DNA of 64,000 nt from [Clostridium] saccharolyticum WM1 (GTDB lineage: Bacteria; Bacillota; Clostridia; Lachnospirales; Lachnospiraceae), in NCBI RefSeq assembly GCF_000144625.1, contig NC_014376.1, forward strand, positions 1,116,001 to 1,180,000, read 5' to 3'. The notes under the pieces were generated by a model. The model had not been told where the DNA came from and searched no databases. It saw only the letters and a program-made list of their open reading frames with translations. Shown here piece by piece: positions 27,390-35,760 of this stretch. The translations under genes and the position numbers were made by a program. Each line of letters starts with the position of its first letter. Position 1 is the stretch's first letter.

Positions 27390-28181
27390 ATGAAAGTATT
27401 GATAAAAGGAGCAGGTGACCTGGCCACAGGCATTGGATGCCGTCTTCACCGCTGCGGTTTTGATCTGGTCATGACTGACATCCCTGTCCCTACTACGGTA
27501 CGGCGGACAGTGGCTTTTTCCAGGGCGGTCTATGAAGGACAGGCAAAGGTGGAGGATATAACAGGGGTTTTATGCCACAGCCTGGAGGAAATTCAGGAGA
27601 CCATAGCAAGGGATCAGGTAGCAGTGGTGGTAGACGAGGAATGCAGGATCCGGGAAGAATGGAAACCGGATGTGGTGGTGGATGCCATAATTGCAAAGAA
27701 GAATCTGGGAACCAGGATAACCGATGCTGAAGTGGTAGTAGGCGTTGGTCCTGGTTTTACGGCCGGTCTTGACTGCCATGTGGTGGTGGAAACCAAAAGA
27801 GGCCATAATCTGGGCCGCTGTATTTGGGAGGGAAGCGCTTATCCCAATACAGGTGTTCCGGGAATGATCGGAGGCTATGACAAGGAACGGATCATCCGCG
27901 CCACGGATGACGGGTTATTTCAAGGCCAGGTGAAAATCGGAGATCTGGTGGATAAAGGCGACCTGGTAGGTTATTCCGGGGACAGCCCCATCTATGCTCT
28001 GGTGGGAGGCGTTGTCAGAGGACTTCTCCAGGACGGCGTGGAAGTAACAACGGGAATGAAGTCAGGAGATATTGATCCGAGAGGAATCGTTGAGAACTGC
28101 TACACCATCTCAGATAAGGCGGCTTCCATCGGCGGAGGTGTCCTGGAGGCTATTTTAAGTCTGAAAAAGAAAAAAAGGTGA
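27390..28181 (+). CDS. yqeB: YqeB, selenium-dependent molybdenum hydroxylase maturation protein
   Basis: 263-aa member of the YqeB (EF2563) family, whose genes track selenium-dependent molybdenum hydroxylases across genomes. The N-terminus VLIKGAGDLATGIGCRLHRCG is a Rossmann-like nucleotide-binding turn related to XdhC-type maturation factors; the middle carries VVVDAIIAKKN and VGVGPGFTAGLDCHVVVET; the C-terminal part resembles a biotinyl-like hammerhead (GDLVDKGDLVGYSGDSPIYALVGG). Probably acts in inserting or protecting the Se or S ligand. Separated from mogA by a 107-bp gap with an ACAGGAAT/ATTCCTGT inverted repeat. Confidence 0.9.
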   Translation: MKVLIKGAGDLATGIGCRLHRCGFDLVMTDIPVPTTVRRTVAFSRAVYEGQAKVEDITGVLCHSLEEIQETIARDQVAVVVDEECRIREEWKPDVVVDAIIAKKNLGTRITDAEVVVGVGPGFTAGLDCHVVVETKRGHNLGRCIWEGSAYPNTGVPGMIGGYDKERIIRATDDGLFQGQVKIGDLVDKGDLVGYSGDSPIYALVGGVVRGLLQDGVEVTTGMKSGDIDPRGIVENCYTISDKAASIGGGVLEAILSLKKKKR

Positions 28182-28305
28182 TGTCCCGGAAAGTCAGGCT
28201 GATAGAAAACATCTTTCAGCCTTGAGTTTGTGAATCAACTGGATATACAGGCATTTCCGCTTGGTTCATTTACAGGTAAAATGATGGAAAAGGGAGGTTT
28301 ATGGC

Positions 28306-28881
28306 ATGAAACTGGCACTTATCCTTCTGGCAGCAGGCGACAGCCGGAGATTTAACGGCAATAAGCTGCTTCATGAATTTAATGGAAAACCCATGTACCA
28401 ATCTATTATCGAGGAAGTGGAGAAGCTTCCTGATGATCTCTTCCACAGGAAGGTGGCCGTCACCCAGTACCAGGAGATTATGGACTGCATGATGGATCGT
28501 GGCTATGAGGTGGTGGAAAACAGGGAGAGCAGCCTTGGCATCTCCCATTCCATCCATCTGGCGCTTCAAGCTCTTGAGAATGAGGAAACAGATTATTGCT
28601 TTGCGGTCTGTGACCAGCCCTACTTAAAGGCGGCTACCATAGAAGGTCTGGTAAAGGGATGGCAAGACAGCGGAAAGGGGATCGGCTGTCTATGCAACAT
28701 GGGGGCATTGGGTAATCCGGCCATATTTTCCAGAAGTTACTTAAAGGAGCTGCTTTCCCTGGAAGGAGATGTGGGGGGAAAAAGGATCATCCGGAAGCAT
28801 ATTGTAGATTTATACCTTCATGAGGTGGCGGATGGCCTGGAGCTGGTGGATATTGATGTACGAAAAAATACCCAGACCTGA
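28306..28881 (+). CDS. mocA: MocA-type molybdopterin nucleotidyltransferase
   Basis: Nucleotidyltransferase expected to add CMP to molybdopterin, giving the cytosine dinucleotide form used by xanthine dehydrogenase-family enzymes. 191 aa. The NTP-binding N-terminus LILLAAGDSRRFNGNKLLHEF (about 5-25), the acidic FAVCDQPYL (about 104-112) and the NMGALGNPAIFSR segment are typical of MocA and YgfJ. E. coli has the orthologue beside ygfK. AAGGGAGG precedes the ATG. The 124-bp upstream gap holds the pair AGGCTGA/TCAGCCT (28196-28222) without a T-run. Confidence 0.9.
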   Translation: MKLALILLAAGDSRRFNGNKLLHEFNGKPMYQSIIEEVEKLPDDLFHRKVAVTQYQEIMDCMMDRGYEVVENRESSLGISHSIHLALQALENEETDYCFAVCDQPYLKAATIEGLVKGWQDSGKGIGCLCNMGALGNPAIFSRSYLKELLSLEGDVGGKRIIRKHIVDLYLHEVADGLELVDIDVRKNTQT

Positions 28882-28948
28882 ACAAAGGCTCATTCTGTTA
28901 TCTTGTTGGAATATATATAATAAATATAAAACAGTTGGAGGTAATGAA

Positions 28949-29479
28949 ATGTTAAGACCAGTTGACCTAAAACAAGTGCCCATGGATGCAATCACAATGA
29001 TAGGAAAAGAATGGATGCTGATTTCTGCGGGCACCCATCAGAAGTATAATATGATGACAGCCAGTTGGGGCGGGATCGGGATCATGTGGAATAAAAATGT
29101 TACCAACATTGTTCTGCGTCCCCAGAGATATACCCTGGAATTTATTAACCGGAGCGAGTATTATGCACTCAATTTTTTCGGCGACCAATGCAGGTCTGCA
29201 TTAAACTACTGCGGTTCCCACTCCGGAAGGGATGTAGACAAAGAGAAGGAAACAGGTCTCACTCCTGTTTTTGATGGGAAAGCGCCTTATTTTTCTGAGG
29301 CAAGGCTGGTTCTTATCTGCCGTAAGCTTTATCAGCAGACCATAGATCCCAACGGCTTTTTTGATAAAACCTTAGACCAGCAAAACTATCCCAACAAAGA
29401 TTATCATGAACATATCATAGGAGAGATCGTTCAGGTATTAATGGCCGATGAATGCATGCGGCTGGGTGAAATCTTATAA
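28949..29479 (+). CDS. Flavin reductase-like (FMN-binding split barrel) protein
   Basis: 176-aa protein of the flavin reductase-like family, which binds FMN in a split barrel and moves electrons or reduces flavins. Start at 28949 (MLRPVDLKQVP) follows TTGGAGGTAATGAA; the longer frame back to 28820 lies inside mocA and is rejected. Family features are KYNMMTASWGGIGIMWNKN and YTLEFINRSEYYALNFF. It lies 67 bp after mocA without a terminator in between and ends the operon. It may supply reduced flavin to YgfK or another reductase; this is a guess from position. Confidence 0.82.
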   Translation: MLRPVDLKQVPMDAITMIGKEWMLISAGTHQKYNMMTASWGGIGIMWNKNVTNIVLRPQRYTLEFINRSEYYALNFFGDQCRSALNYCGSHSGRDVDKEKETGLTPVFDGKAPYFSEARLVLICRKLYQQTIDPNGFFDKTLDQQNYPNKDYHEHIIGEIVQVLMADECMRLGEIL

Positions 29480-29497
29480 GGCAAAAAAACATGAAAG

Positions 29498-29525
29498 GAA
29501 GGGCATTCGGCGGCCCTTCTTTTTT
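29498..29525 (+). terminator. Terminator ending the ssnA-to-mocA operon
   Basis: GAAGGGC (29498-29504) pairs with GCCCTTC (29513-29519) and six T residues follow (29520-29525). Confidence 0.88.
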
Positions 29526-29592
29526 GCAGCGTTTTAAGTTATTTTTTAAGGGAAAAAGTTGGTAATATGTTCCTTATGGAATCAAAATAGTG

Positions 29593-29598
29593 TATAAT
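29593..29598 (+). promoter_or_regulatory. Candidate -10 for the GGDEF/HD-GYP gene
   Basis: A perfect TATAAT lies 48 bp before the ATG. The -35 position holds only TTCCTT, within the small palindrome TTCCTTATGGAA, so support is modest. Confidence 0.35.
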
Positions 29599-29645
29599 AC
29601 GGAAGAGAGGACAATTTTGTCGTCACCGATTGAAGGGGGAGTTGT

Positions 29646-31451
29646 ATGATTAAAAGGCTGAAAGATAAAATCGATGCTCTTAACAATAAAAAAGATCCTT
29701 TAAAACAGGAAGGCTTGAAAATCTGTTTCATATATTCTCTTTTTGGTTTTGTCTGGATTTATTTTTCAGACCAAACCCTTAACCGTCTGGTCCACGATCC
29801 TTCTGCAAGGATGATGATCCATACCTACAAGGGAATTATGTATGTTTTGTTTACTGCTGCCATCCTATATTATTTAATATCCAACCTTTTAAGAAAAGTG
29901 GAACAGGCAGAGTGCAGACTGAGCAGGAGCAATGATGATCTGTCTGCCGCCAATGTGGAGCTGATGGAATATCTGGACCAGCTGACCGTATCAGAAAGAG
30001 AGCTGAGAATACAGTATGATACGATTATGGAGTATGACCAAAGGTTAAATGTAAGCGAAGAGAAATATAAAACGGTCATCAGCCAGATGCAGCTGGGTAT
30101 GGCATTGTATGAGAGAACCTCTGACGATGATATTCGAAATTACAGGCTGGTGGATGCCAACCACAGTTATGAAGTGCTGACAGGATTAAAAAAAGAGGAC
30201 ATTATTGGAAAATATTTTTTCGAAATACATAAAAATATCGAAGCAGAAAACCTGGACAAGCTGGCTGCCACCATTAAAACAGGGGAGTCCGCCCGGTACG
30301 AGCGGTTTCAGCAGAATACCAGCTATTATTATGAGATCATTGCCTCCCGCCCCAAGGAAGACCAGCTGGCTATTATATTAAATGATATCACCAAAAGAAA
30401 ACAGGCGGAGGAGCGTTTGCATTATTTAAGCAATCACGACCAGCTGACAGGATTGTACAACAGGAGATTTTTTGAGGAACAGCTGAGAAGGCTGGATTCC
30501 CCGGAGTATTATCCCCTGGTGATTACCATGGCCGATATCAATGGCTTGAAGCTTATGAATGATTCCTTCGGACATACGGTTGGGGATAAGTATATTCAAA
30601 GGGTGGCTGGAGTTTTCTTGGAATGCTGCAGGGATAAGGATATCATATGCAGGCTGGGAGGAGATGAATTTATCATTGTTTCCCCCAATACCGATGTAAG
30701 AGAAATCAAGGAGGTCATCGGCAGGGTCAACGAACGTACAAAGCAGGAAGCTATAAATAAGGTCACTCTTTCTGTTTCTTTCGGCTATAGCGTGAAGTAC
30801 ACGGAAGAGGAATCCATATTAGAAGTTCTTAAAAAGGCTGAGGACTACATGTACAAGAAAAAGCTGCTGGAGACCTCGGGGATGAGAGGGAAGACTATTT
30901 ACACGATTATGGCGGCTCTTCATGAGAAAAACCCAAGGGAAGAACAGCATTCCCTTCGGGTGTCGGAGCTGTGCGAAAGGATGGGGACGGCTCTTGGACT
31001 GCAGGAGGATGAGGTAAAAGAGCTGAGGACCGTAGGCCTTCTCCATGATATCGGCAAAGTAGCGATTGAAGAAGGAATACTGAATAAAAACGGAAAGCTG
31101 ATTGAGAAGGAGTGGGAAGAGATAAAAAAACACCCGGAAATCGGCTACCGGATTTTAAGCACAGTCAATGAACTGTCGGAAATGGCGGATTACGTTCTGG
31201 CCCACCATGAACGGTGGGATGGGAATGGTTATCCCAAAGGGCTTAAAGGAAATGAAATACCGGTCCAATCCAGGATCATCGCCATTGCAGATGCATACGA
31301 TGCCATGATCAGTGAAAGAAGCTATCGCAGGGCTTTGCCAAAGGAATATGCCATCAGTGAACTGGTTAAGGGTGCCGGCACCCAGTTCTGCGGGGAGTAC
31401 GTTCATGTATTTATCCATAAGGTAGTCCAGGATGAAGAAATGAGCGTGTAG
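29646..31451 (+). CDS. Membrane PAS-GGDEF-HD-GYP cyclic-di-GMP enzyme
   Basis: 601-aa signalling protein combining synthesis and breakdown modules for cyclic di-GMP. Two membrane segments (about 23-42 and 59-82) are followed by a coiled coil (about 83-145), a PAS domain (about 145-255), a GGDEF domain with intact CRLGGDEFIIV near 335, and an HD-GYP domain with HSLRVSELC, LLHDIGKVAI near 466 and HHERWDGNGYPKGLKG near 520-532. Both active motifs are complete, so it may be bifunctional or one half may be regulatory. Monocistronic, with a terminator after it. No cyclic-di-GMP targets are visible nearby. Confidence 0.93.
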   Translation: MIKRLKDKIDALNNKKDPLKQEGLKICFIYSLFGFVWIYFSDQTLNRLVHDPSARMMIHTYKGIMYVLFTAAILYYLISNLLRKVEQAECRLSRSNDDLSAANVELMEYLDQLTVSERELRIQYDTIMEYDQRLNVSEEKYKTVISQMQLGMALYERTSDDDIRNYRLVDANHSYEVLTGLKKEDIIGKYFFEIHKNIEAENLDKLAATIKTGESARYERFQQNTSYYYEIIASRPKEDQLAIILNDITKRKQAEERLHYLSNHDQLTGLYNRRFFEEQLRRLDSPEYYPLVITMADINGLKLMNDSFGHTVGDKYIQRVAGVFLECCRDKDIICRLGGDEFIIVSPNTDVREIKEVIGRVNERTKQEAINKVTLSVSFGYSVKYTEEESILEVLKKAEDYMYKKKLLETSGMRGKTIYTIMAALHEKNPREEQHSLRVSELCERMGTALGLQEDEVKELRTVGLLHDIGKVAIEEGILNKNGKLIEKEWEEIKKHPEIGYRILSTVNELSEMADYVLAHHERWDGNGYPKGLKGNEIPVQSRIIAIADAYDAMISERSYRRALPKEYAISELVKGAGTQFCGEYVHVFIHKVVQDEEMSV

Positions 31452-31466
31452 CATAAAAGCACATAG

Positions 31467-31504
31467 AAACAGGTCTGTCTTTTCTTAGGGACAGGCCTGT
31501 TTTC
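31467..31504 (+). terminator. Terminator after the GGDEF/HD-GYP gene
   Basis: AACAGGTCTGTC (31468-31479) pairs with GACAGGCCTGTT (31490-31501, one G-U), and the T-run is only TTTT including the stem end. Confidence 0.65.
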
Positions 31505-31654
31505 ATCCGGCTTACGGTTGGAGGCTTTTGAAGAGACCGGGTAGGTTTTAAAAGTACAGGAGACGGGAATTCATGAAAGACAGGCGTTTCTGATTATGTT
31601 TCCTGACATTTGGTAACCATATGTCTAGAAGTATCAATGAACTAGAAAGGAGAT

Positions 31655-32632
31655 ATGGTTCCGTTGTCAGATTACAGAAATAAACATTGGGGAAATAAAA
31701 TAATAAAACTTCTTAGGAACGGATGTTCTTCTTTCCCAAAGAGAATCAAGTATTTTGAGGGCTGGTATTTCAAGCATCAAAATGCGGATGCGGTTCTGGC
31801 CTTGATACCCGGTCACAGTATAGATGAAAAAGGCAGGAAACATCCATTTTTACAAATTATATGGAATGAAAACTCTTATACTCTTGATTTTTCGGAAGAG
31901 GACTATCTGTCAGACAGAAAAAGAAGAAGAATCATTCTTGGAAACAATCTCTTTTCTCCGGAAGGCGTTAAGCTGGATATCCAGTCAAAGGAGATCACCA
32001 TTCAGGGCATCATCCGCTATGGCTCTTTCAGTCCCATCGCCTATTCCATAATGGGACCTTTTCAATGGGTCCCCTTTATGGAGTGCAGCCATGAAATAAT
32101 CAGCATGGCACACGATCTTAAGGGGAGTCTTAAGGTCAATGGGAAGCTTTTGGATTTTAACGGAGAAAAAGGATATATAGAGGGAGATAAAGGCAGGTCC
32201 TTTCCCAGGGATTACTTATGGCTCCAATGCAACCGGTTCCCCCAAGAGGCATCGGTCATGGTTTCCATTGCCCATATTCCTTTTATCGGACACAGCTTTC
32301 AGGGCTGTATCTGCGTCATCCAGTATCAGGGGGAGGAATTCCGCTTTGCCACTTATCTGGGGGTAAAGGTGGTTTGCAAAAGGGAAACTGCAGTTATATT
32401 AAGACAGGGAGAATACACCTTTAAAATATTTCTGTCGAACCGGAACAGGAAGAAAACTGCCAGGTTTTCCCACAGCCTTCTGGCACCGGATCAGGGAAGG
32501 ATGGTACGCTTTATCAAAGAGGAGCATTTACTGTTAGGGAGGTTTCTCCTGTATAAAGGAGAGAGTCTGATCTTTGATCTGACCAGTGATCATGTCAGCT
32601 TTGAGTATGTACCGGAACCGGAATATCAATGA
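31655..32632 (+). CDS. Tocopherol cyclase-like protein
   Basis: 325-aa protein resembling the tocopherol cyclase family. The N-terminal YFEGWYFKHQ (about 30-39) is the hallmark, and GPFQWVPFMECSHEIISM, GEKGYIEGDKGRSFP and YLWLQCNRF follow in family order. In plants and cyanobacteria the fold closes the chromanol ring of vitamin E; Firmicute members have no known substrate and probably act on another lipid or serve structurally. ATG 31655 lies only two bases after AAAGGAG; a TTG at 31664 would be better spaced, so the exact start is uncertain. No signal peptide is visible. Stands alone in the region. Confidence 0.82.
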   Translation: MVPLSDYRNKHWGNKIIKLLRNGCSSFPKRIKYFEGWYFKHQNADAVLALIPGHSIDEKGRKHPFLQIIWNENSYTLDFSEEDYLSDRKRRRIILGNNLFSPEGVKLDIQSKEITIQGIIRYGSFSPIAYSIMGPFQWVPFMECSHEIISMAHDLKGSLKVNGKLLDFNGEKGYIEGDKGRSFPRDYLWLQCNRFPQEASVMVSIAHIPFIGHSFQGCICVIQYQGEEFRFATYLGVKVVCKRETAVILRQGEYTFKIFLSNRNRKKTARFSHSLLAPDQGRMVRFIKEEHLLLGRFLLYKGESLIFDLTSDHVSFEYVPEPEYQ

Positions 32633-32786
32633 ATTGAATCCAGTTTTAGCAGATATTTCATTTTCTGACGGCATGTAATAGATATTTCCTATAAGTATGG
32701 CTTATTTATAGAATTTATGAATTGGACGTAGGCCTTAAATCTTAATAGAATAGAATTATCAATAAACATGCAGGAGGATACATGAG

Positions 32787-33287
32787 ATGAATGTGAAACA
32801 GGCGGTTAGTGTAAAAAAAATCGGAGATGATGCGGAAGCTCTGTTTCGGGGAGGCTTTTTTTGCTCAGAGGCCGTTGTAAGCGCTATCAGATCAAATTTT
32901 GAACTGGATATCCCAGAGGAAGTTATCGCTATGGCTTCCGGATTTCCAGTAGGAATCGGCCGTTCCAAGTGTCTGTGCGGAGCGGTATCCGGGGGAGTAA
33001 TGGCCCTTGGCATATTCTTTGGACGGACAAGACAGGGGGATCCGAAGGTGGAAAAGAATCTGGAAGTATCGAAGGAGCTTCACGACTGGTTTAAGGAAAA
33101 CAATGGGAAGAATGCCTTATGCTGCAGGATTTTGACCAAGGAATTTGATATGGGAAAAGGAGAGCACAAGGAACAGTGCATATATTTCACAGGACTGGTT
33201 GCTAAAAAGGTTGCTGAAATCGTGGTTCGGGAATATGGACTTACCAATACCGATGAACGAAAGCCTGGGGAGGGATGCAATGATTAA
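32787..33287 (+). CDS. C_GCAxxG_C_C family redox protein
   Basis: 166-aa protein of the C_GCAxxG_C_C family, widespread in anaerobes and thought to bind a redox cofactor or metal through conserved cysteines. Cys26 (FFCSE), the KCLCGAVSGGVMALG core (about 61-75), the NALCCRILT pair near 112 and EQCIYF near 131 follow family order. The core reads CGAVSGG rather than the exact GCAxxG. It overlaps the following transporter gene by eight bases, so the pair is translationally coupled. AGGAGG lies about 12 bp upstream of the start. Function unknown. Confidence 0.82.
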   Translation: MNVKQAVSVKKIGDDAEALFRGGFFCSEAVVSAIRSNFELDIPEEVIAMASGFPVGIGRSKCLCGAVSGGVMALGIFFGRTRQGDPKVEKNLEVSKELHDWFKENNGKNALCCRILTKEFDMGKGEHKEQCIYFTGLVAKKVAEIVVREYGLTNTDERKPGEGCND

Positions 33288-34185
33288 GAAAATTCCCATT
33301 CCCATGGCAGGACTGTCCCTTGGATTTGCAGCATTGGGTAATCTTCTCCAAAGTTATTCGGAAGCCATACGCCTGCTGTGCGGAGTCATATCAGCCATAT
33401 TGGCGGTTTTGTTTTTGTGTAAATGTATTTTACATTTTGATATGGTAAAAGAAGATATGAAAAATCCGGTGATGGCAAGCGTTTCAGGGACCTTTTCCAT
33501 GGCCGTGATACTGCTGTCTGCCTATGCCAAACCTTTTCTCCGGGGCGGTGCAGTCTATATCTGGTATTCTGGAATCGCCCTTCACGTTCTCCTTATGGTG
33601 TATTTTACCGCCCGTTTTCTTTATAAGCTGAATATGAAAGCTGTATTTGCAAGCTACTATATTGTATATGTGGGGATTGTGACGGCAAGCGTAACAGCGC
33701 CTGCATTTGGGCGTACCGGACTGGGAATTGGCATCTTCTGGTTCGGCCTTGTCTGGTGCCTGATTTTACTGGTTCTTGTGACGGCCCGGTATGTAAAATA
33801 TAAAGAGATCGCTGAGCCGGCCAGGCCGCTGTTCTGCATTTACACGGCTCCGGTCAGCCTTTGCCTGGCCGGATACCTTCAGTCTGCGGAAATGAAATCC
33901 GTGACCATGGTATTCCTGCTCATGATACTGGCCGGAGGATTATATGTGACGGTGCTGATTTATCTGCCAAGGTTCCTGGCTCTGCCTTTTTACCCAAGCT
34001 ACGCAGCGTTTACATTTCCAGTGGTTATCAGTGCCATCGCCATGAAGATGTCAACGGCGTTCCTGGGGAAAATGGGCTATGCCGTAGGAATTCTGCCGGG
34101 GGTAGTCCTTGTCGAAACCGTGATTGCCGTATGTCTGGTGGTTTACGTTTTCATTCGGTACATGAAATTTTTATTCAGTAAATAA
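33280..34185 (+). CDS. TDT/SLAC1-type transporter (TehA-like)
   Basis: 301-aa membrane protein with about ten hydrophobic segments, resembling the tellurite-resistance/dicarboxylate transporter (TDT) family, whose structure is that of anion channel SLAC1. Start at 33280 (MIKKIPIPMAGLSLGFAALGN) has GGGGAGGG upstream and shows the family N-terminal pattern of a short basic segment then a glycine-containing helix. An in-frame ATG further upstream lies inside the redox gene and is rejected. Coupled by 8-bp overlap to the C_GCAxxG gene. The substrate anion is not inferable. Confidence 0.8.
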   Translation: MIKKIPIPMAGLSLGFAALGNLLQSYSEAIRLLCGVISAILAVLFLCKCILHFDMVKEDMKNPVMASVSGTFSMAVILLSAYAKPFLRGGAVYIWYSGIALHVLLMVYFTARFLYKLNMKAVFASYYIVYVGIVTASVTAPAFGRTGLGIGIFWFGLVWCLILLVLVTARYVKYKEIAEPARPLFCIYTAPVSLCLAGYLQSAEMKSVTMVFLLMILAGGLYVTVLIYLPRFLALPFYPSYAAFTFPVVISAIAMKMSTAFLGKMGYAVGILPGVVLVETVIAVCLVVYVFIRYMKFLFSK

Positions 34186-34265
34186 GTATTTCCGGACCAG
34201 CCTTTGCTCATAAGAGGAGAGAAAGAGGGGAAGATAAGAACAGGACGTTTTTCGGGAGTAATGCG

Positions 34266-34481
34266 ATGAATCTTATCTTTCTTTTAATGGCCTTGCTGCC
34301 AATCATAGTTGGAGCATTGGGGATTGCTTTGATATGTTATTATTTCTATCTGTGGATGAAGGGCTTCCGGTTCATAAAATACCGGTTGGCAGGAGAAATC
34401 TGTCTACTGGCCGTACTGGCATATTTTCTGTTGTTCTTTATCTTCTGGTTCATGGGCCTTGGCCTGGCTTCCGGCTCATAA
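34266..34481 (+). CDS. Small two-helix membrane protein
   Basis: 71-aa hydrophobic protein with two predicted membrane segments (about 3-28 and 43-66) joined by a short basic loop (MKGFRFIKYRLAGE). GGGAG stands seven bases before ATG. It follows the transporter by 80 bp on the same strand and may be in its operon. No family recognised. Confidence 0.6.
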   Translation: MNLIFLLMALLPIIVGALGIALICYYFYLWMKGFRFIKYRLAGEICLLAVLAYFLLFFIFWFMGLGLASGS

Positions 34482-34503
34482 GAGGAGCTGGCCGGGCCTT
34501 TCC

Positions 34504-34761
34504 TCATAATTTGTGAAACTTATAAAAATCCTTTAATTCCTCTTTCCTCTCCTGAGAAAGGAGGACTTTTTTTATGCCCTGTATGGCTCCTTCCAGGGCA
34601 TACAGCCGGTGGATGCAGGCAGAGGCGTCAATGGCCTGGATCCTAAGCCAGGCTTGTTCTGCACCTGTTTCTTTTAATTCTTCATAAGTAAAGATTCCGG
34701 TTTCATTTAGCTGCCGTTCCACTTCTTTTCCAATGTTTGGAAGCTTAGTTAATTCTCCCAT
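34504..34761 (-). CDS. Stand-alone TfoX C-terminal domain protein
   Basis: 85-aa protein equal to the TfoX/Sxy C-terminal domain, a helix-hairpin-helix-like module. Recognised by LPNIGKEVERQLNETGIFTYEELK at the N-terminus, then GAEQAWLRIQ and IHRLYALEGAIQGI. The TfoX N-terminal domain, linked to competence control in Gammaproteobacteria, is missing; single C-terminal domains are common in Firmicutes and have no proven role. AAGGAG lies seven bases before ATG. Confidence 0.85.
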   Translation of the reverse strand: MGELTKLPNIGKEVERQLNETGIFTYEELKETGAEQAWLRIQAIDASACIHRLYALEGAIQGIKKVLLSQERKEELKDFYKFHKL

Positions 34762-34838
34762 CCAGGTTCTCCTTTATCTTGTTTTTTCTAATTATAATTC
34801 CTGAAGAAAGAGGAGTAAAGAATCACCCCCAAATATGT

Positions 34839-35732
34839 TTAAGATTTTTTTGCGCTGTTCCGATGCTTTCTGGGCGTGATATGAAATTCTCTTTTAAACA
34901 GACGGTCAAAATAGCTTGTGCTTTCCAGTCCGATTTGCCCGGCAATGTCGGTGATGGAGCAGTCTGTATGAATGAGAAGCTTCCATGCCTTCTGGAGCCG
35001 GAATTTATTTAAATATTCCATGGGAGATAAGGGGATGGAGCACTGAAAACAGCGGAGAGCTTCCCGCTTGCTTACACCTACGGATGCGGCGATATCCTCC
35101 AGAGTAATTTTTTTCCAGTAGTTTTCTTCAATAAAACGGGTCATTCCTTTCAAACGGGCCTGGGAAATCTTGCTGATCCCCGTATTTTCCATGGTGGGAA
35201 ATTCCTGTTTGTGTTCAAACAGGTTTTTCCAGACCTGGCAGGCCAGGATATGGGCTTCCATCTCCCAGGCCGGTCCCTGATTTTCGCACAGGCAATACAG
35301 GTTTGACAGACAGGAAAGAACATCTTTTTGCCAGGGGCTGTTTTTCTTCAGTACATAGTGGGAAATGCCTGAAGTGAGAAAGGGAAGCATGTATTTTTCA
35401 TGGATGGAGCTGTTTTCCGGGGCGATGAAATCAGAAGCAAACAAAACATTGGGGATGACCGCTGTTCCTGCTGAAACAAAACGGTGAATCATGCCGGAAT
35501 TGATGAAAATCCCATCCCCTGGTTCCAGTATGTAATTGATGTTTCCTACGGAACACTGCAAAATCCCTTGGGTTACGGACACCAGCTCAAATTCTCTGTG
35601 CCAGTGCCAGTCAATGCACCGGTTTTCGAATTTCCCTACATCCTCGTAATAATATTGAAAGGGAAAGGCGGAGGAGCCATGGGTGACTAACTCCATCATT
35701 GATTCGTCAGTGAGTATTTTCGTGCTTTGCAT
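34839..35732 (-). CDS. AraC family transcriptional regulator
   Basis: 297-aa AraC regulator with N-terminal cupin (about 30-120; IDWHWHREFELVSVTQG, GDGIFINSGMIHRF) and C-terminal double helix-turn-helix (about 195-290; LEDIAASVGVSKREALRCF, ITDIAGQIGLESTSYFDRLFKREFHITP). AAGGAG precedes the ATG. It is divergent from the MFS transporter gene across 114 bp and is the likely regulator of it. Effector unknown. Confidence 0.9.
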   Translation of the reverse strand: MQSTKILTDESMMELVTHGSSAFPFQYYYEDVGKFENRCIDWHWHREFELVSVTQGILQCSVGNINYILEPGDGIFINSGMIHRFVSAGTAVIPNVLFASDFIAPENSSIHEKYMLPFLTSGISHYVLKKNSPWQKDVLSCLSNLYCLCENQGPAWEMEAHILACQVWKNLFEHKQEFPTMENTGISKISQARLKGMTRFIEENYWKKITLEDIAASVGVSKREALRCFQCSIPLSPMEYLNKFRLQKAWKLLIHTDCSITDIAGQIGLESTSYFDRLFKREFHITPRKHRNSAKKS

Positions 35733-35760
35733 AGAACTTCTCCTTTGGGCGGTTGGCTAG

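Noticed and set aside
34450..34500. GC-rich hairpin at the end of the small membrane protein gene
   Set aside because: The arms (GGCCTGGCT and AGCTGGCC) pair only partly and no T-run follows.
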